Positions 1 through 9,222 of a stretch of DNA of 64,000 bases are shown in pieces. Numbering within the stretch: position 1 is the stretch's first letter; each line of letters opens with the position of its first letter. The translations under genes were made by a program, and so were the position numbers. Under the pieces are notes generated by a model, which saw only the letters and a list, made by a program, of their open reading frames with translations, was not told the DNA's origin and made no database searches. The stretch comes from Rhizobium terrae (GTDB taxonomy: Bacteria > Pseudomonadota > Alphaproteobacteria > Rhizobiales > Rhizobiaceae), in the NCBI RefSeq assembly GCF_003425685.1, contig NZ_QJKM01000001.1, positions 550,920 to 614,919 of the forward strand, written 5' to 3'.

Positions 1-355
1 GAAGAGCAGGTTTCGGAGGATTGCATTTGATCGGCGGAACCACACGCCAGTTGGCGTTGCCGGTCTCATCCTTGATCATCTGCAGGAACTGCAGCACGCC
101 TCCAGAATCCAGCGCGTTCATCGGCTGTCCCAATGGCGTGTTTCGTGCAGTCATCGTTTCGAGCACCGCGATCACGTCGGGCACGTCGGCGGCCGTGCCA
201 CCGGCACCGACCACCATCTGCATATAAAACAGCCGGTCTGTCGCGCTATTGTATTGACGCTTGCGCTTCGTCGAGAGTTTCGCGGTCGGGTAGTATTCAT
301 AATCCTGAAATTTGGCATCGGTAAATTTTTCGATGTTCCAGACCATGAGCTTCAT
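1..355 (-). CDS. Partial endonuclease/exonuclease/phosphatase (EEP)-like protein, N-terminus only
   Basis: An open frame of 118 codons runs off the left edge of the window. It starts at ATG 355 behind a strong GAGGAGG ribosome binding site, 11 bp after the upstream 1120-codon gene. Two elements typical of the DNase I-like EEP fold are visible: MVWNIEKF near residue 4 (the WNI first strand with Asn) and PDVIAVLE near residue 67, which ends in the Glu that binds the catalytic metal in this fold. The family includes nucleases, inositol phosphatases and sphingomyelinases, so the substrate cannot be named. The catalytic His and Asp lie outside the window. No signal peptide is seen. It is the last visible gene of the minus-strand block that also encodes the Hint and FnIII proteins. 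Confidence 0.6.
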   Translation of the reverse strand, partial: MKLMVWNIEKFTDAKFQDYEYYPTAKLSTKRKRQYNSATDRLFYMQMVVGAGGTAADVPDVIAVLETMTARNTPLGQPMNALDSGGVLQFLQMIKDETGNANWRVVPPIKCNPPKPAL

Positions 356-365
356 GATCGCCTCC

Positions 366-3300
366 TCACGCCGCGATGTAGGAGGCGTACCAGCCAAGGC
401 TGGAGGCCTGTTTCGATGGATCGGGATTGCCAAACAGCACGAGGTCGACATAGGCGCTCTGCGGGATCTTCATGCCGAGGAAGCGAAGCGCGAGATTGGT
501 GAAGACCAGCGTGTAGGCGATATTCCCCCCCGTCGATGGCGCCGCGGTAAACCGTATGTCGTCGATGGAAAGGCCAAGGATGCCCTCGATCGAGAAGGAC
601 AGGTTTTCCGGATTGGCGCCCGGGATGCGCAGGCCCGTATAGACGCTCGGTCCGGAAGAACCCGACCAGCCTATCAGCACGCCTGCGGTGAAGCCGGCGC
701 TACTCGCGAGCGCGCCGAAGGTTCCGAGGTTGAGCTCGTATTGCAGCGCGTACCAGGGATAGGCGAGCGGCGTCTCTGCCAGCGGCGTCGCGGCCGCAAG
801 ATAACCGAGCCCCGCCGGCGTCGATCCCGACTGCCCTTGAACGAACCCTTTGAATTTTAGTGGGAAATGCGCAAACAGGCTTTGAGGGCGCGCAACCGAA
901 CTCGCAATGTCGATCGCCAGGTTCTGCGCGTCGAATACAAAACCGCGGTTCTGCGTCACGCCGTCCGCATTCAGATCGTAATCCATTTGGACGACGAGGT
1001 TGGAATAGGAAAGACCGCCTGGCAGTACTTCCGCCCCGGTCGTGTTTCCGAACGAGAGAGCATCGAAATCCGGGAGGTCCCGGAAACGGATCGTGCCGCC
1101 GAAGACGAACCGGGTTCTGACTGCCTTTATCCCGTTCTGGTTCGGAACGGCATCCGGATTGAGCGTGACGAAATCGGCGCCTGAGATGACGACCTCGTCG
1201 AGAACCTGGCTCGCCGCCTTGAAATGCTGGTCGCCGCGCGAGATGAAGCTGAAGGTATCGCCCGCCTCGGCGTGCTGATAGTAGCCATGGAGGGTGATCA
1301 CGCTCTGCCCGGCGGCGGTGCCGGAGCCATCGACCAGCGTCACCGGACTGCCGAACAGCCTGTTGGCCAGAAGCTCAATGGCGCAGGCAAAGTTGCGGAT
1401 CTGCGAATTGCCAAACAGGATGCGCAACACCGTTACCTTGAAGTCGAAGTCACTGTTCGTGCTTGCGAAGGAGGTGGCATCGGAATAGTCGATCAGCCCG
1501 AACAGCGCCGTATCGCGCATGGTCAGCACGCCGCCCACCACGTCCATCGGCGACATGTTGATGCCGAGATGATGGGCGCGGAAGCGCGAGGGATCGATAC
1601 CGGCGGCGATCCCGGCAAGCTGGCCCGGCATGGCGGCGAGCGACACCTCGGTGTTGAAGGCAAGGATGCCGTTCCACGCCGGGTCGGTCACCGCCTCATA
1701 GACATGCAGGAAATCAGGATCGGGCGTGGATCCCGGCGGCACCTCGACCTTGTCGATGACGGCCTGGATGATTGCGAGCAGATTGCTCTGCGTCAGCGCC
1801 CCGTCGGTAAACTGTTGGGGGAAACTCCAGGCACCGAGGTCCTCGGCCAGGTTGGCGATACTCGCCCCAGCATATTTATAGACGATGACCGTTCCGTTCT
1901 GCGCCCAATACCGGGGATCCAGGTCGAACGGAATGCCGGCGATCTTCAGCGCGGAGGAGAGGAAGGCGCCTTGCTGCGCAAACAGCGTAGCGTTTGAGAT
2001 GACGAGGAACAACTGGTTGCTCTGAAGCGCCTGTTTCAGCGGGCCGGTGATATCGCCGCCGCCGCTGCCGGCAAGCATCAGCGTTTCAGCGCCGGCGTCG
2101 CTCTGTGCGAGCTGGACCTTGACGAAGGGAACCTCGCTTGTCCCCGGCGTACCGAAAAAACCCAGCATGCCGTGGCGGGTGGTGGCGGTGGATGCCACAG
2201 GTGTGGCGGCAGCAGCCGGCGAGGCTCCCAGAAAAGCGTGGATCCGATCGCGGCGGACCTGGCTTATCACCTTGATTTCAAAACGTGCGTACGGGGCCTG
2301 CACAGCAAGCGTGCCGTCAAGGCCTGCAAGTGGCACCATGGGCATCGCGGCAGCGGCATTGCTCGCAAGCTGGCCGGTCACGAGTTCCTTCATGTCGAGG
2401 AAGTTGGCATCGGCGGGGGGAGCGAAGGGCGAAGGATCGTAAAATACGGACTGGTCGGGCTGGCTGTAATAGTTGATCGTCGCCGGCCCGTGGGGCGTGA
2501 AGCTGAGATAGGACGTCGTCGCCGTATCGCTCAAGCCGCCTGCGGCGGCACTCTCCGAACCGGGATCGAACGATGCCGCATAGGCCGGGTTGCCGGGATA
2601 AAAGGTGACACTATTGGCGACCGTACCAGAGGACGGCGGCAGGTAGCCGATATATTCCACCGGTGACAGGCCGCACATGATGCGCGTCGCGCTGACGGTT
2701 TCGCCGGGCACCTGGACGCCATAAGCCAGCGCGGCGATATCGATGGTGAAGCTGCCGTTGGGCGTTAGCGTGTAATCTGGCGCCTCGTCACCGGGAAAGC
2801 GTGGCCGGGCGGCTAGCGCAAACCCGGCCCCCGTGCTTGGAGCGGGTGTCAACCCGACACCCCGTCCCACCCAGGTCCGGTAATAGCTGGCGAGCTGGGC
2901 AGGCGCACTGCCATCCGGTTTTGTCAGGCCAAACAAGGTGCGCGCCGGCAGCAGCGGATTGAGCGGGTCGAGCGTCGGATAGAAGGCGATTGCCGCCTGC
3001 GCGGGATCGAGCAGCGGATAGGTGAGCGCTGACAGGAAGGCCGGTCCCCATTCAGGATCGGGATAGAAGAAGGACAGGCCGCTTCCGAGGGCGCCCATCT
3101 CCGTTCCGGTACCGCTCGATGCGCTCTGGGCGATATCGAGTTCGAACCGCAGGCAGCCGATCGCCGCTCCCGACATGGGAATCTCGACTGTCCTGCCGAT
3201 ACCAGTGAGCGGCGGATCGCCGGAACCGGTATCCAGCCGAACCTGCCCGACAGCGCCGCAGGCGATCACAAAAGCGGGGTAGGCCGCGCCCGCCGCCGGA

Positions 3301-3728
3301 TCGGCAAGCGTGACGGCCAATCCGCGGTCGAGGCATAGGCGATAGTTCTGCAGGGTAATTTCACTGTAGCGCGATAATGCTGCCGGGGCAGAACCGGAAA
3401 CCGCGATGGCCGCGGTCTCCCACAGGGCGGTCATTGAGGCGCTGCCGGAGATCCAGAAGAACCGCGTGCCGGTCAGTCCGCCGGCCTCCAGATAGGCGCG
3501 GACCTGGGCGACGAATACGGCCTCGTCAGGTGGCGTTTCCTGATAGAAGAGATAGACCCCTTCGATATCCGACCAGCTTTGCCCAAGGGTCAGCGTCGTC
3601 GCACCGCCCGTCGTCGGAATGCGCCGGATGAAGGCGACGGTATAGGGCTTGTCGCTGACCGGCGTCCCGGTATCCGAATAGAGATAAAGTTCGGAATTCA
3701 AGCTCTTCGTGAACGAATAGGCCGGCAT
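366..3728 (-). CDS. Large protein of unknown function (1120 aa) in the Hint/FnIII block
   Basis: I do not recognise this 1120-residue protein. It is uniformly beta-like in composition (rich in Gly, Ala, Ser, Thr and aromatics, few Lys), with no transmembrane segment or signal peptide and only a handful of Cys. The N-terminus (MPAYSFTKSLNSELYLYS) and a C-terminal part dense in alternating hydrophobics resemble large structural or secreted proteins rather than an enzyme. The start ATG lies one base after the TGA of the upstream FnIII gene, so translation is probably coupled. The gene is followed 10 bp later by the EEP-like gene. A function with its neighbours is inferred from this tight layout only. 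Confidence 0.65.
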   Translation of the reverse strand: MPAYSFTKSLNSELYLYSDTGTPVSDKPYTVAFIRRIPTTGGATTLTLGQSWSDIEGVYLFYQETPPDEAVFVAQVRAYLEAGGLTGTRFFWISGSASMTALWETAAIAVSGSAPAALSRYSEITLQNYRLCLDRGLAVTLADPAAGAAYPAFVIACGAVGQVRLDTGSGDPPLTGIGRTVEIPMSGAAIGCLRFELDIAQSASSGTGTEMGALGSGLSFFYPDPEWGPAFLSALTYPLLDPAQAAIAFYPTLDPLNPLLPARTLFGLTKPDGSAPAQLASYYRTWVGRGVGLTPAPSTGAGFALAARPRFPGDEAPDYTLTPNGSFTIDIAALAYGVQVPGETVSATRIMCGLSPVEYIGYLPPSSGTVANSVTFYPGNPAYAASFDPGSESAAAGGLSDTATTSYLSFTPHGPATINYYSQPDQSVFYDPSPFAPPADANFLDMKELVTGQLASNAAAAMPMVPLAGLDGTLAVQAPYARFEIKVISQVRRDRIHAFLGASPAAAATPVASTATTRHGMLGFFGTPGTSEVPFVKVQLAQSDAGAETLMLAGSGGGDITGPLKQALQSNQLFLVISNATLFAQQGAFLSSALKIAGIPFDLDPRYWAQNGTVIVYKYAGASIANLAEDLGAWSFPQQFTDGALTQSNLLAIIQAVIDKVEVPPGSTPDPDFLHVYEAVTDPAWNGILAFNTEVSLAAMPGQLAGIAAGIDPSRFRAHHLGINMSPMDVVGGVLTMRDTALFGLIDYSDATSFASTNSDFDFKVTVLRILFGNSQIRNFACAIELLANRLFGSPVTLVDGSGTAAGQSVITLHGYYQHAEAGDTFSFISRGDQHFKAASQVLDEVVISGADFVTLNPDAVPNQNGIKAVRTRFVFGGTIRFRDLPDFDALSFGNTTGAEVLPGGLSYSNLVVQMDYDLNADGVTQNRGFVFDAQNLAIDIASSVARPQSLFAHFPLKFKGFVQGQSGSTPAGLGYLAAATPLAETPLAYPWYALQYELNLGTFGALASSAGFTAGVLIGWSGSSGPSVYTGLRIPGANPENLSFSIEGILGLSIDDIRFTAAPSTGGNIAYTLVFTNLALRFLGMKIPQSAYVDLVLFGNPDPSKQASSLGWYASYIAA

Positions 3729-3729
3729 A

Positions 3730-6700
3730 TCATCCCCCCTGGTCGAGGCGAATGTCGTCGCCGCAAAACAGCGGCAGGTCGAAATAACCCGACTGAGGCG
3801 GCTGGAAGCTTGCCGACGGATATTCGAGGCGGACGCGATTGGTCACGACGGCCGTTGTCGCAAGGCTCGTCGCGTTGAGATCGTCGGTCAATCCGCCGAT
3901 GCTGCGCCGCATGGCAAAGCCGCCCACGGCGGCGCTGAGGCAGGAAGGCTGGCTTCCCGCCTGCGCAATCAGGTTTTCGACCGTCGAGCCGAGCGCCAGC
4001 CAAAAACGTTGCCCGTTCAGACTTGCCGAGACCTCCGGCGTCAGTGCGGAACGGCCGCGGAAATAAAACGGGAAGATATTCGTAAGCCCGGTGAAATTTC
4101 CCTGCGCGACATACTGGTTCGTAGCCGCAACGAGGCCGTTATAGGTCGTTGCCCCTAGAATGACCGGCAAATTCGCTTGGTCGACGAGGCCGGTAAATTT
4201 CGGACCATGGACGGTCGAAGGATAGAGCAGACGGAAATAGGGCTGCCTGCCCGTCGCGGTGTAGAGATCGACCACGCCGCCGCCACCGGCATTCGGCTCC
4301 ACCAAGGGAGTGGGCACGCTCGGCCGCACGATTGCCGAAAGGAAGCCATTGAAACCGAGATTTAACGCCGTGCCCTGAGCATAGGACTGGATATCGTAGG
4401 TCGCGCTCCCGGTCGGAACGTAGCCCATCTGGTTGTTGTTCGGCGGCGTGATCTGCTGCACAGCCGTGTCGACGCGCAGCCGCATGCCGGGCACCAGATC
4501 GACATAACCGCCGGTCTGGGCGTCGGGATTGAAGCCGTACATGAATTTGAGTTGCTCGGAGAACAGCAGCGGCAACCCCAGCGCCACAGTCTGCCGCACT
4601 ATCGCCAGGGCTCCTGGCTTGATCAGCACGTTGCTCCCGTCCGGCATTTCCATCTTTTTGAGAAAATCGAGGAAGTTGCTGGAAAGCGTGGCGCGGGATG
4701 CCGGATCGAAGCTCCATGCGATGCTGTTGGCGGGAATGGTCAACTTATAGGGCAGAAGAGTCGACGCGGAATTCGCCTCCAGCGTGAAGATGCCCGCAGA
4801 CGGCAACGTTGCCGGCGCTGCCGTAAAGACATTGGGGAAAGCAAGGACAATGTCCGCCGGCGCGGGCTGGTTGCTGTTCGAACGAACGAGATAGAGGCCG
4901 TTGGTATTCGCGTTCTGCGGATAATAGCTCGGTTTGGTCCCGAACAGATAGGCGGGAGCGCTGTCCGCCCCTGTCGCAGATGCACTTCTGGCGCAAACGC
5001 GAACATTGACCTGGGCGGCCGTCAGCGTGTTGGGGGTGTCGAGTACCGTACCGGTCGTCTGGAATGTCTGATGTGTTCCCGGCGAGCCGCCGTCGGAAAT
5101 AGTCACGGTGTAACCGGTCACCGATGGATCAGGCGCGACATCCCATGCTACATGCAGGCTCGTCGCGCTGGCATCGGTGGCCGTGACGACCGGTTTGACG
5201 GAGAGGACCTCGACCGCGGGGCCGAGGTTGCCGGTCGAGTTCGTTCCGGTGGCGCGGACGGCGGCAACCAGCCGGGCGTCGGAGGTCAAAGCGGCAGCGA
5301 TCTGGCAGGACGTGTCGCCCGCACCGGCCGTCTTGCTGAACCCGGCCGGTACCAGTGTATCGGCATGCAGCAGTTCTGCCGTGTAACCGGTAATGCCGGC
5401 CGTCTGCTGCGGCGCGGTCCAGTTCACCGTCACATTCGTACCGTCATAGCTGGTCGACGTCGCCACCGGCACGGCGACCAGTGCCGCAACGCCGGCAGAC
5501 ACCGGTCCGCTGATCGCGATACCATCCGAATTGGTCCCGAAGGGCTGGACAGAGACCGAATAGACGGCACCCTGACTGAAAGGCAGCGCCAAAGTGCCGG
5601 AGAGGCCGCCCGCATCGACATGACCGACAGGCTTGCCGGTGCTGTCGTTGAGATAGAGCCGGTAACCTGGCGCTCCGGGACTGCCTTGCCAGCCGACGGT
5701 AATCGTGCCGTCGGCAACCGCGACCGACGTGATGACCGGTGCAGTATAGGGAAGATTGACGGACGCCGGCGGCCCCTTGGCGACACCAAAGACAGAATTC
5801 GCCTGAAATTTCAGCATGTTGGCAACGGTGACGCCGGAAAGATCAATATCGCCCCGATAGCCGATGGTGGTTTGCGGGGTACCCGCGATGCCGCCGTTGA
5901 CGATTGCGGCAATCGACGCGCCCGTTGGCATCGGCGCAACCGGCGGCACGGTCCAGCGACCACCGATATGATTGCCGACATAATAGGCGGACTCGAATTG
6001 CGGAGGCGTGACCACGGCTTCGATTGGGACGGAAGCCGGGCCGGCATTGTTGCCGGCCATTCCACGCAGGGTACAACTGTAACGCTTCGACAGATCGAGT
6101 GTATCGTCCACAACGGGAATAGATACGGATACGTTGCTGCCCGTCGCCTGGGCAAGCTGCGTGCCGTCGGCGATCAACACCCCTTTCAGCGTCGATCCGG
6201 TGGGCAATGCCGTTGCCGTCGAGACCGTCAGATTGTCGCCGTCATAACTGATGGCGGAAATGACAGGGCGGGTCATCTGCAGGTCGGCGCGCTGGTTCGG
6301 GCCAATCGACAGCGTCTGGTTGGAAGTCGGTGCCACGAGCAGATAATAGCTCTGCGTCGGATCGAGCGGCTGTGGCGGAATCAGCGTGCCGCTCGAGCCC
6401 GTAACGCTCGCCGTCGCCAGCAGCGTATTGCCCGAACTCATGAGATTGATGCTCATCCCGGCAGGCAGGCCGACTGCCGGCAGCGTCGCCGACACGACGA
6501 TGCTGTCGAGGTCGTTGACGGTCGTGATATTCGTCAGCGGCTGCTGCAGCAGGTTGAAAGGCGGGCTGTAGGCCGATGTCGGATTGCCCGACTGATCACT
6601 CTGGGCGACGGCAACCGTGTAGTTGACCGTCGACGTCAGCGCCACATTGGTAAGCATCGCCGAGGAGGCGCCGAGCGGTCCGCCGACGACTTTCCGCGCA

Positions 6701-6837
6701 ACCTGGTTGTTCGACGGGTCGAACACCACGGCAACGAAATAGGTCGCCTCCTGGATAAGCTGCCAGCCCACCCGCACCGTGTAGGTATTGCCCGACGATG
6801 AGCATTGCGCCGACGTAAGGACTGGATTCTGCGCCAT
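3730..6837 (-). CDS. Fibronectin type III repeat protein (1035 aa)
   Basis: The start was placed at ATG 6837 (MAQNPVLTSAQ) because the open frame upstream of it crosses the neighbouring Hint gene. The first about 600 residues hold consecutive domains of about 90 residues with fibronectin type III hallmarks: repeated P-x-I/V-x-S-V/I openings, G-N/T-V-T-V-x-W strands such as TVNWTAPQ and HVAWDVAPD, and G-Y-T/R-L/V strands such as ITGYTAELL and VTGYTVTI. The last about 430 residues form a separate region of no known family. No signal peptide or membrane segment is seen. FnIII arrays usually act as spacers or carbohydrate/protein-binding modules on extracellular proteins. The gene follows the Hint gene after 71 bp and runs directly into the 1120-aa gene. 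Confidence 0.7.
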   Translation of the reverse strand: MAQNPVLTSAQCSSSGNTYTVRVGWQLIQEATYFVAVVFDPSNNQVARKVVGGPLGASSAMLTNVALTSTVNYTVAVAQSDQSGNPTSAYSPPFNLLQQPLTNITTVNDLDSIVVSATLPAVGLPAGMSINLMSSGNTLLATASVTGSSGTLIPPQPLDPTQSYYLLVAPTSNQTLSIGPNQRADLQMTRPVISAISYDGDNLTVSTATALPTGSTLKGVLIADGTQLAQATGSNVSVSIPVVDDTLDLSKRYSCTLRGMAGNNAGPASVPIEAVVTPPQFESAYYVGNHIGGRWTVPPVAPMPTGASIAAIVNGGIAGTPQTTIGYRGDIDLSGVTVANMLKFQANSVFGVAKGPPASVNLPYTAPVITSVAVADGTITVGWQGSPGAPGYRLYLNDSTGKPVGHVDAGGLSGTLALPFSQGAVYSVSVQPFGTNSDGIAISGPVSAGVAALVAVPVATSTSYDGTNVTVNWTAPQQTAGITGYTAELLHADTLVPAGFSKTAGAGDTSCQIAAALTSDARLVAAVRATGTNSTGNLGPAVEVLSVKPVVTATDASATSLHVAWDVAPDPSVTGYTVTISDGGSPGTHQTFQTTGTVLDTPNTLTAAQVNVRVCARSASATGADSAPAYLFGTKPSYYPQNANTNGLYLVRSNSNQPAPADIVLAFPNVFTAAPATLPSAGIFTLEANSASTLLPYKLTIPANSIAWSFDPASRATLSSNFLDFLKKMEMPDGSNVLIKPGALAIVRQTVALGLPLLFSEQLKFMYGFNPDAQTGGYVDLVPGMRLRVDTAVQQITPPNNNQMGYVPTGSATYDIQSYAQGTALNLGFNGFLSAIVRPSVPTPLVEPNAGGGGVVDLYTATGRQPYFRLLYPSTVHGPKFTGLVDQANLPVILGATTYNGLVAATNQYVAQGNFTGLTNIFPFYFRGRSALTPEVSASLNGQRFWLALGSTVENLIAQAGSQPSCLSAAVGGFAMRRSIGGLTDDLNATSLATTAVVTNRVRLEYPSASFQPPQSGYFDLPLFCGDDIRLDQGG

Positions 6838-6872
6838 GGTTCTGCCCGAGTCTGAAGGGATTGCAGTGAGGC

Positions 6873-6898
6873 GGCGGGTCCCCGGACGGGAACCCGCC
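6873..6898 (-). repeat. Inverted repeat (hairpin) between the Hint and FnIII genes
   Basis: GGCGGGT (6873-6879) pairs with ACCCGCC (6892-6898), with further CCC/GGG pairing inside. The stem lies just after the stop of the Hint gene. It has no run of T after it, so it is more likely an mRNA-stabilising or attenuating hairpin than a full terminator. Confidence 0.45.
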
Positions 6899-6908
6899 AA
6901 GTCGACGG

Positions 6909-8618
6909 TTAACGCATCACGACCTTTTGGCGGCGGCGGAAAGTGCTTTCGACATCGCGCTCGAAGGAGGCAGGCACCTGGGTCTTCACCCATTCCTGAT
7001 CGTTGATCTGCCGATAGCGGAGTGCCCGCATCGCCCGGGCATCGCCCACCAGGATGTCGTTGGCGAAGAACTGGCCGACTTCGGCGTTCGGATCGTCGAT
7101 CTGCGGCGCTTCGCCGAGCGACAGGTTCCACAAAACGCGCCCGCCTCCAGCCTCCGTGGACGTCGCACGAAGCGCGTCGGTACCGTCGGTCGTGATCAGT
7201 TTGGCGCCGGGCTTCAGGGCACCCGCGGCCACCGGCCCGTCGGTCGTGAAGATCAGATGTTCGCTCGATGCGGCCAACGTTTTCCCGCCTTCCGTTTCCA
7301 GCACCACGACATCGTGGAAATGCCTGGCGTTGTGCGTGACGCTGACGGTCGCCGGCCCGCTGCCTTCCGCGGCACCGATCAGGTCCCCGGCTTTGATGCC
7401 GTTCATCTTCCTCCTGCTGCCGTCGGCCATCGTCACCAGCGTATCCTCGCCAAGGCAATGCCAGACGAATTCGATCGGCATGATATAGGTCACGCCGTCG
7501 ATGGGATCGTTGTCCGGCATGTCGGAACTCTGGATCGTCACCGTAACGGGCACGCCAGTCGATGAACCGTCGTCGAGCACCACGGTTATGTTGCAGGTCA
7601 GGTAGGAGACCATCTCGGTCGCCCAGGGGATATTGGAGAAGACGACGGGATTGTAGGTCTGCGGCGGCGCCGGCGGCTGCGTGTTCGGCTTCATCGGCAG
7701 GTTCCAGGTCAGCGTTTTACCGTCGCCCGGAGCGATGTTGAAATTCGCATAGACATTATTCATGTCTGTCGGATCGAGTTGGGTGGACTGGCCGCCGGTG
7801 TCAGTGCGGATCACATAGATATCCACCAGGAAATTGCTGGTCGGCTGCAGCGCCTTGATCGGGTAGTTGAAGGTCGCATTGCCGACCAGCGGCAGCCGTC
7901 CGATCGGATTGTCCTGCGTCGGCTCGTCATACACGTAATCGCAACGGGTGAGATCGGTAGGGCGCCCAAGTCCGATACAGATGGCATTGGCGTTGTAGGG
8001 ATTGGTGTTGCCGTTCTCCCGCTTGGGTTCGGTGACGACCGGATCGGAAACCGCCCTTCCCGGATTGCCCTGTACGGTCCCGGATACCGGACCGCCGGAT
8101 GACTGATAGGAATAGGTCATCATCGCCGTCGAGCCGGGTACATACTGCTTTGCGGTGTTCTGGTTTGTCTGTACCGCGAGACTGTTGAGCGGTGCGTAGC
8201 CTGCCGTCGATCCGTTGGCGAGAAAGGTGCCGTTGGGCGCAAGCACGAGCAGCGACAGATTGCACGTCTGGAACCCGCCGACGACCGTGCCGTAACCCTT
8301 TGCCGCAGCGGCAGACGTGGTCGAGAGGAAGCCGGCCTCGGGAACTCCGAACGCCGTCACCCAACCGCTGTCCCCATCACCCAGCACCTCGGCCTTGAAC
8401 ATCCGGTCGGTCGATGCGGGCTCGTCGAGCATCGCATGGAGACCGGGAAAATCTTCTTCGCTGTTGCCGCAGATATTGTGCATCAGCTTGACGAATGCCC
8501 GGTGCTCCAGGTCTTGCATGTCATGGATGATCGCTCCGCCATTCTCCTCGATAATGGCAGCGAATTTCAGCAGCAATTCGCGGTCTCTTGTCGAAAGCTG
8601 GGGTTCGGGTCTGTTCAT
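6909..8618 (-). CDS. Protein with C-terminal Hint (hedgehog/intein) domain, 569 aa
   Basis: The start is set at ATG 8618 (MNRPEPQLS), which has a strong AAGGAGG site 5-8 bp upstream. Residues about 1-385 match no family I know; they hold a short helical start, then beta-rich sequence. Residues about 387-530 are a Hint domain: nucleophile Cys388 in HCLGEDTLV, a block with His454 (SSEHLIF) at the usual block-B position, and the terminal strand FFANDILVGD. Hint domains self-cleave by an N-to-S acyl shift in inteins, hedgehog proteins and some bacterial toxins. No extein follows with the His-Asn-Cys/Ser/Thr splice junction, so splicing is unlikely; cleavage or attachment at Cys388 is possible. 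About 40 Arg-rich residues close the protein. It is the first gene of the block. Confidence 0.7.
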   Translation of the reverse strand: MNRPEPQLSTRDRELLLKFAAIIEENGGAIIHDMQDLEHRAFVKLMHNICGNSEEDFPGLHAMLDEPASTDRMFKAEVLGDGDSGWVTAFGVPEAGFLSTTSAAAAKGYGTVVGGFQTCNLSLLVLAPNGTFLANGSTAGYAPLNSLAVQTNQNTAKQYVPGSTAMMTYSYQSSGGPVSGTVQGNPGRAVSDPVVTEPKRENGNTNPYNANAICIGLGRPTDLTRCDYVYDEPTQDNPIGRLPLVGNATFNYPIKALQPTSNFLVDIYVIRTDTGGQSTQLDPTDMNNVYANFNIAPGDGKTLTWNLPMKPNTQPPAPPQTYNPVVFSNIPWATEMVSYLTCNITVVLDDGSSTGVPVTVTIQSSDMPDNDPIDGVTYIMPIEFVWHCLGEDTLVTMADGSRRKMNGIKAGDLIGAAEGSGPATVSVTHNARHFHDVVVLETEGGKTLAASSEHLIFTTDGPVAAGALKPGAKLITTDGTDALRATSTEAGGGRVLWNLSLGEAPQIDDPNAEVGQFFANDILVGDARAMRALRYRQINDQEWVKTQVPASFERDVESTFRRRQKVVMR

Positions 8619-9001
8619 AAATCCCTCCTTCATAGGCGTGCGCCATCTGGCGGCATGCACTATCCCTCCCGCCTGCCCCTCGCAGGCGAGTCCATTGAAT
8701 TTTCATTGAATATCCGGGCGCAAAAAGCGCTGCGTGGCATGCACGAAATGCGCTAATACAACGTCAATACTGAACCGATAGGCCACCATACGGGCTTTTG
8801 AAAACAAACTCAATGCGTGCACAAATTTTTAAATTTACCCGCAGATTGCAATTGACTTCCTGCCGGATCACCGGGCTGAGGTTCGGATATCGATGAGGAG
8901 GCGCTGAGTGCCCGTCCGCCGAGAACCCTGCGGCGCTGACGATTTCAGGGCCTGGGAATAAAGGGAGCGCCGGATCGCTTCGGCACATTTCTCGTCCAAC
9001 C
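8619..9001. other. Non-coding stretch upstream of the Hint block
   Basis: No gene is convincing here. The stretch is more AT-rich than its surroundings (8760-8850) and must hold the promoter of the leftward Hint/FnIII operon. I could not single out a -35/-10 pair with confidence. Confidence 0.4.
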
Positions 9002-9160
9002 TCACCAGTCGGTCGCGATATATTTTGCTTCCATGAACTCCAGCATGCCGTGATGAGCGCCTTCACGTCCGAGACCGGATTGTTTGACGCCGCCGAAGGT
9101 GCGGCGGGCCTCGGTGTCGGGATCGATTTCGATCTCATTGCGCGCAAGAAGATCGCCGAG
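9002..9160 (-). pseudogene. C-terminal fragment of an NAD(P)-dependent aldehyde (succinate-semialdehyde-type) dehydrogenase
   Basis: The minus strand reads 52 codons that end in [18 protein letters not shown] followed by [13 protein letters not shown] and TGA at 9002-9004. The FGGVK-SG-GREG signature and the following E-x-KY ending are the C-terminal oligomerisation tail of the aldehyde dehydrogenase superfamily, most like GabD-type enzymes. The frame is closed by an in-frame TAG at 9161-9163, and the catalytic Cys/Glu core is missing, so this is a decayed remnant. It sits between the sigma factor gene and the Hint block and probably marks an old recombination edge. Confidence 0.7.
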
Positions 9161-9222
9161 CTACGTTAGCGATTGATGATCCGAACCGAGAACCTGTCGA
9201 AAGTCCTCGGCTCGGGAGAAGA

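Noticed and set aside
6909..8618. Intein interpretation of the Hint domain
   Set aside because: There is no C-terminal His-Asn plus nucleophile and no following extein, so protein splicing is not supported.
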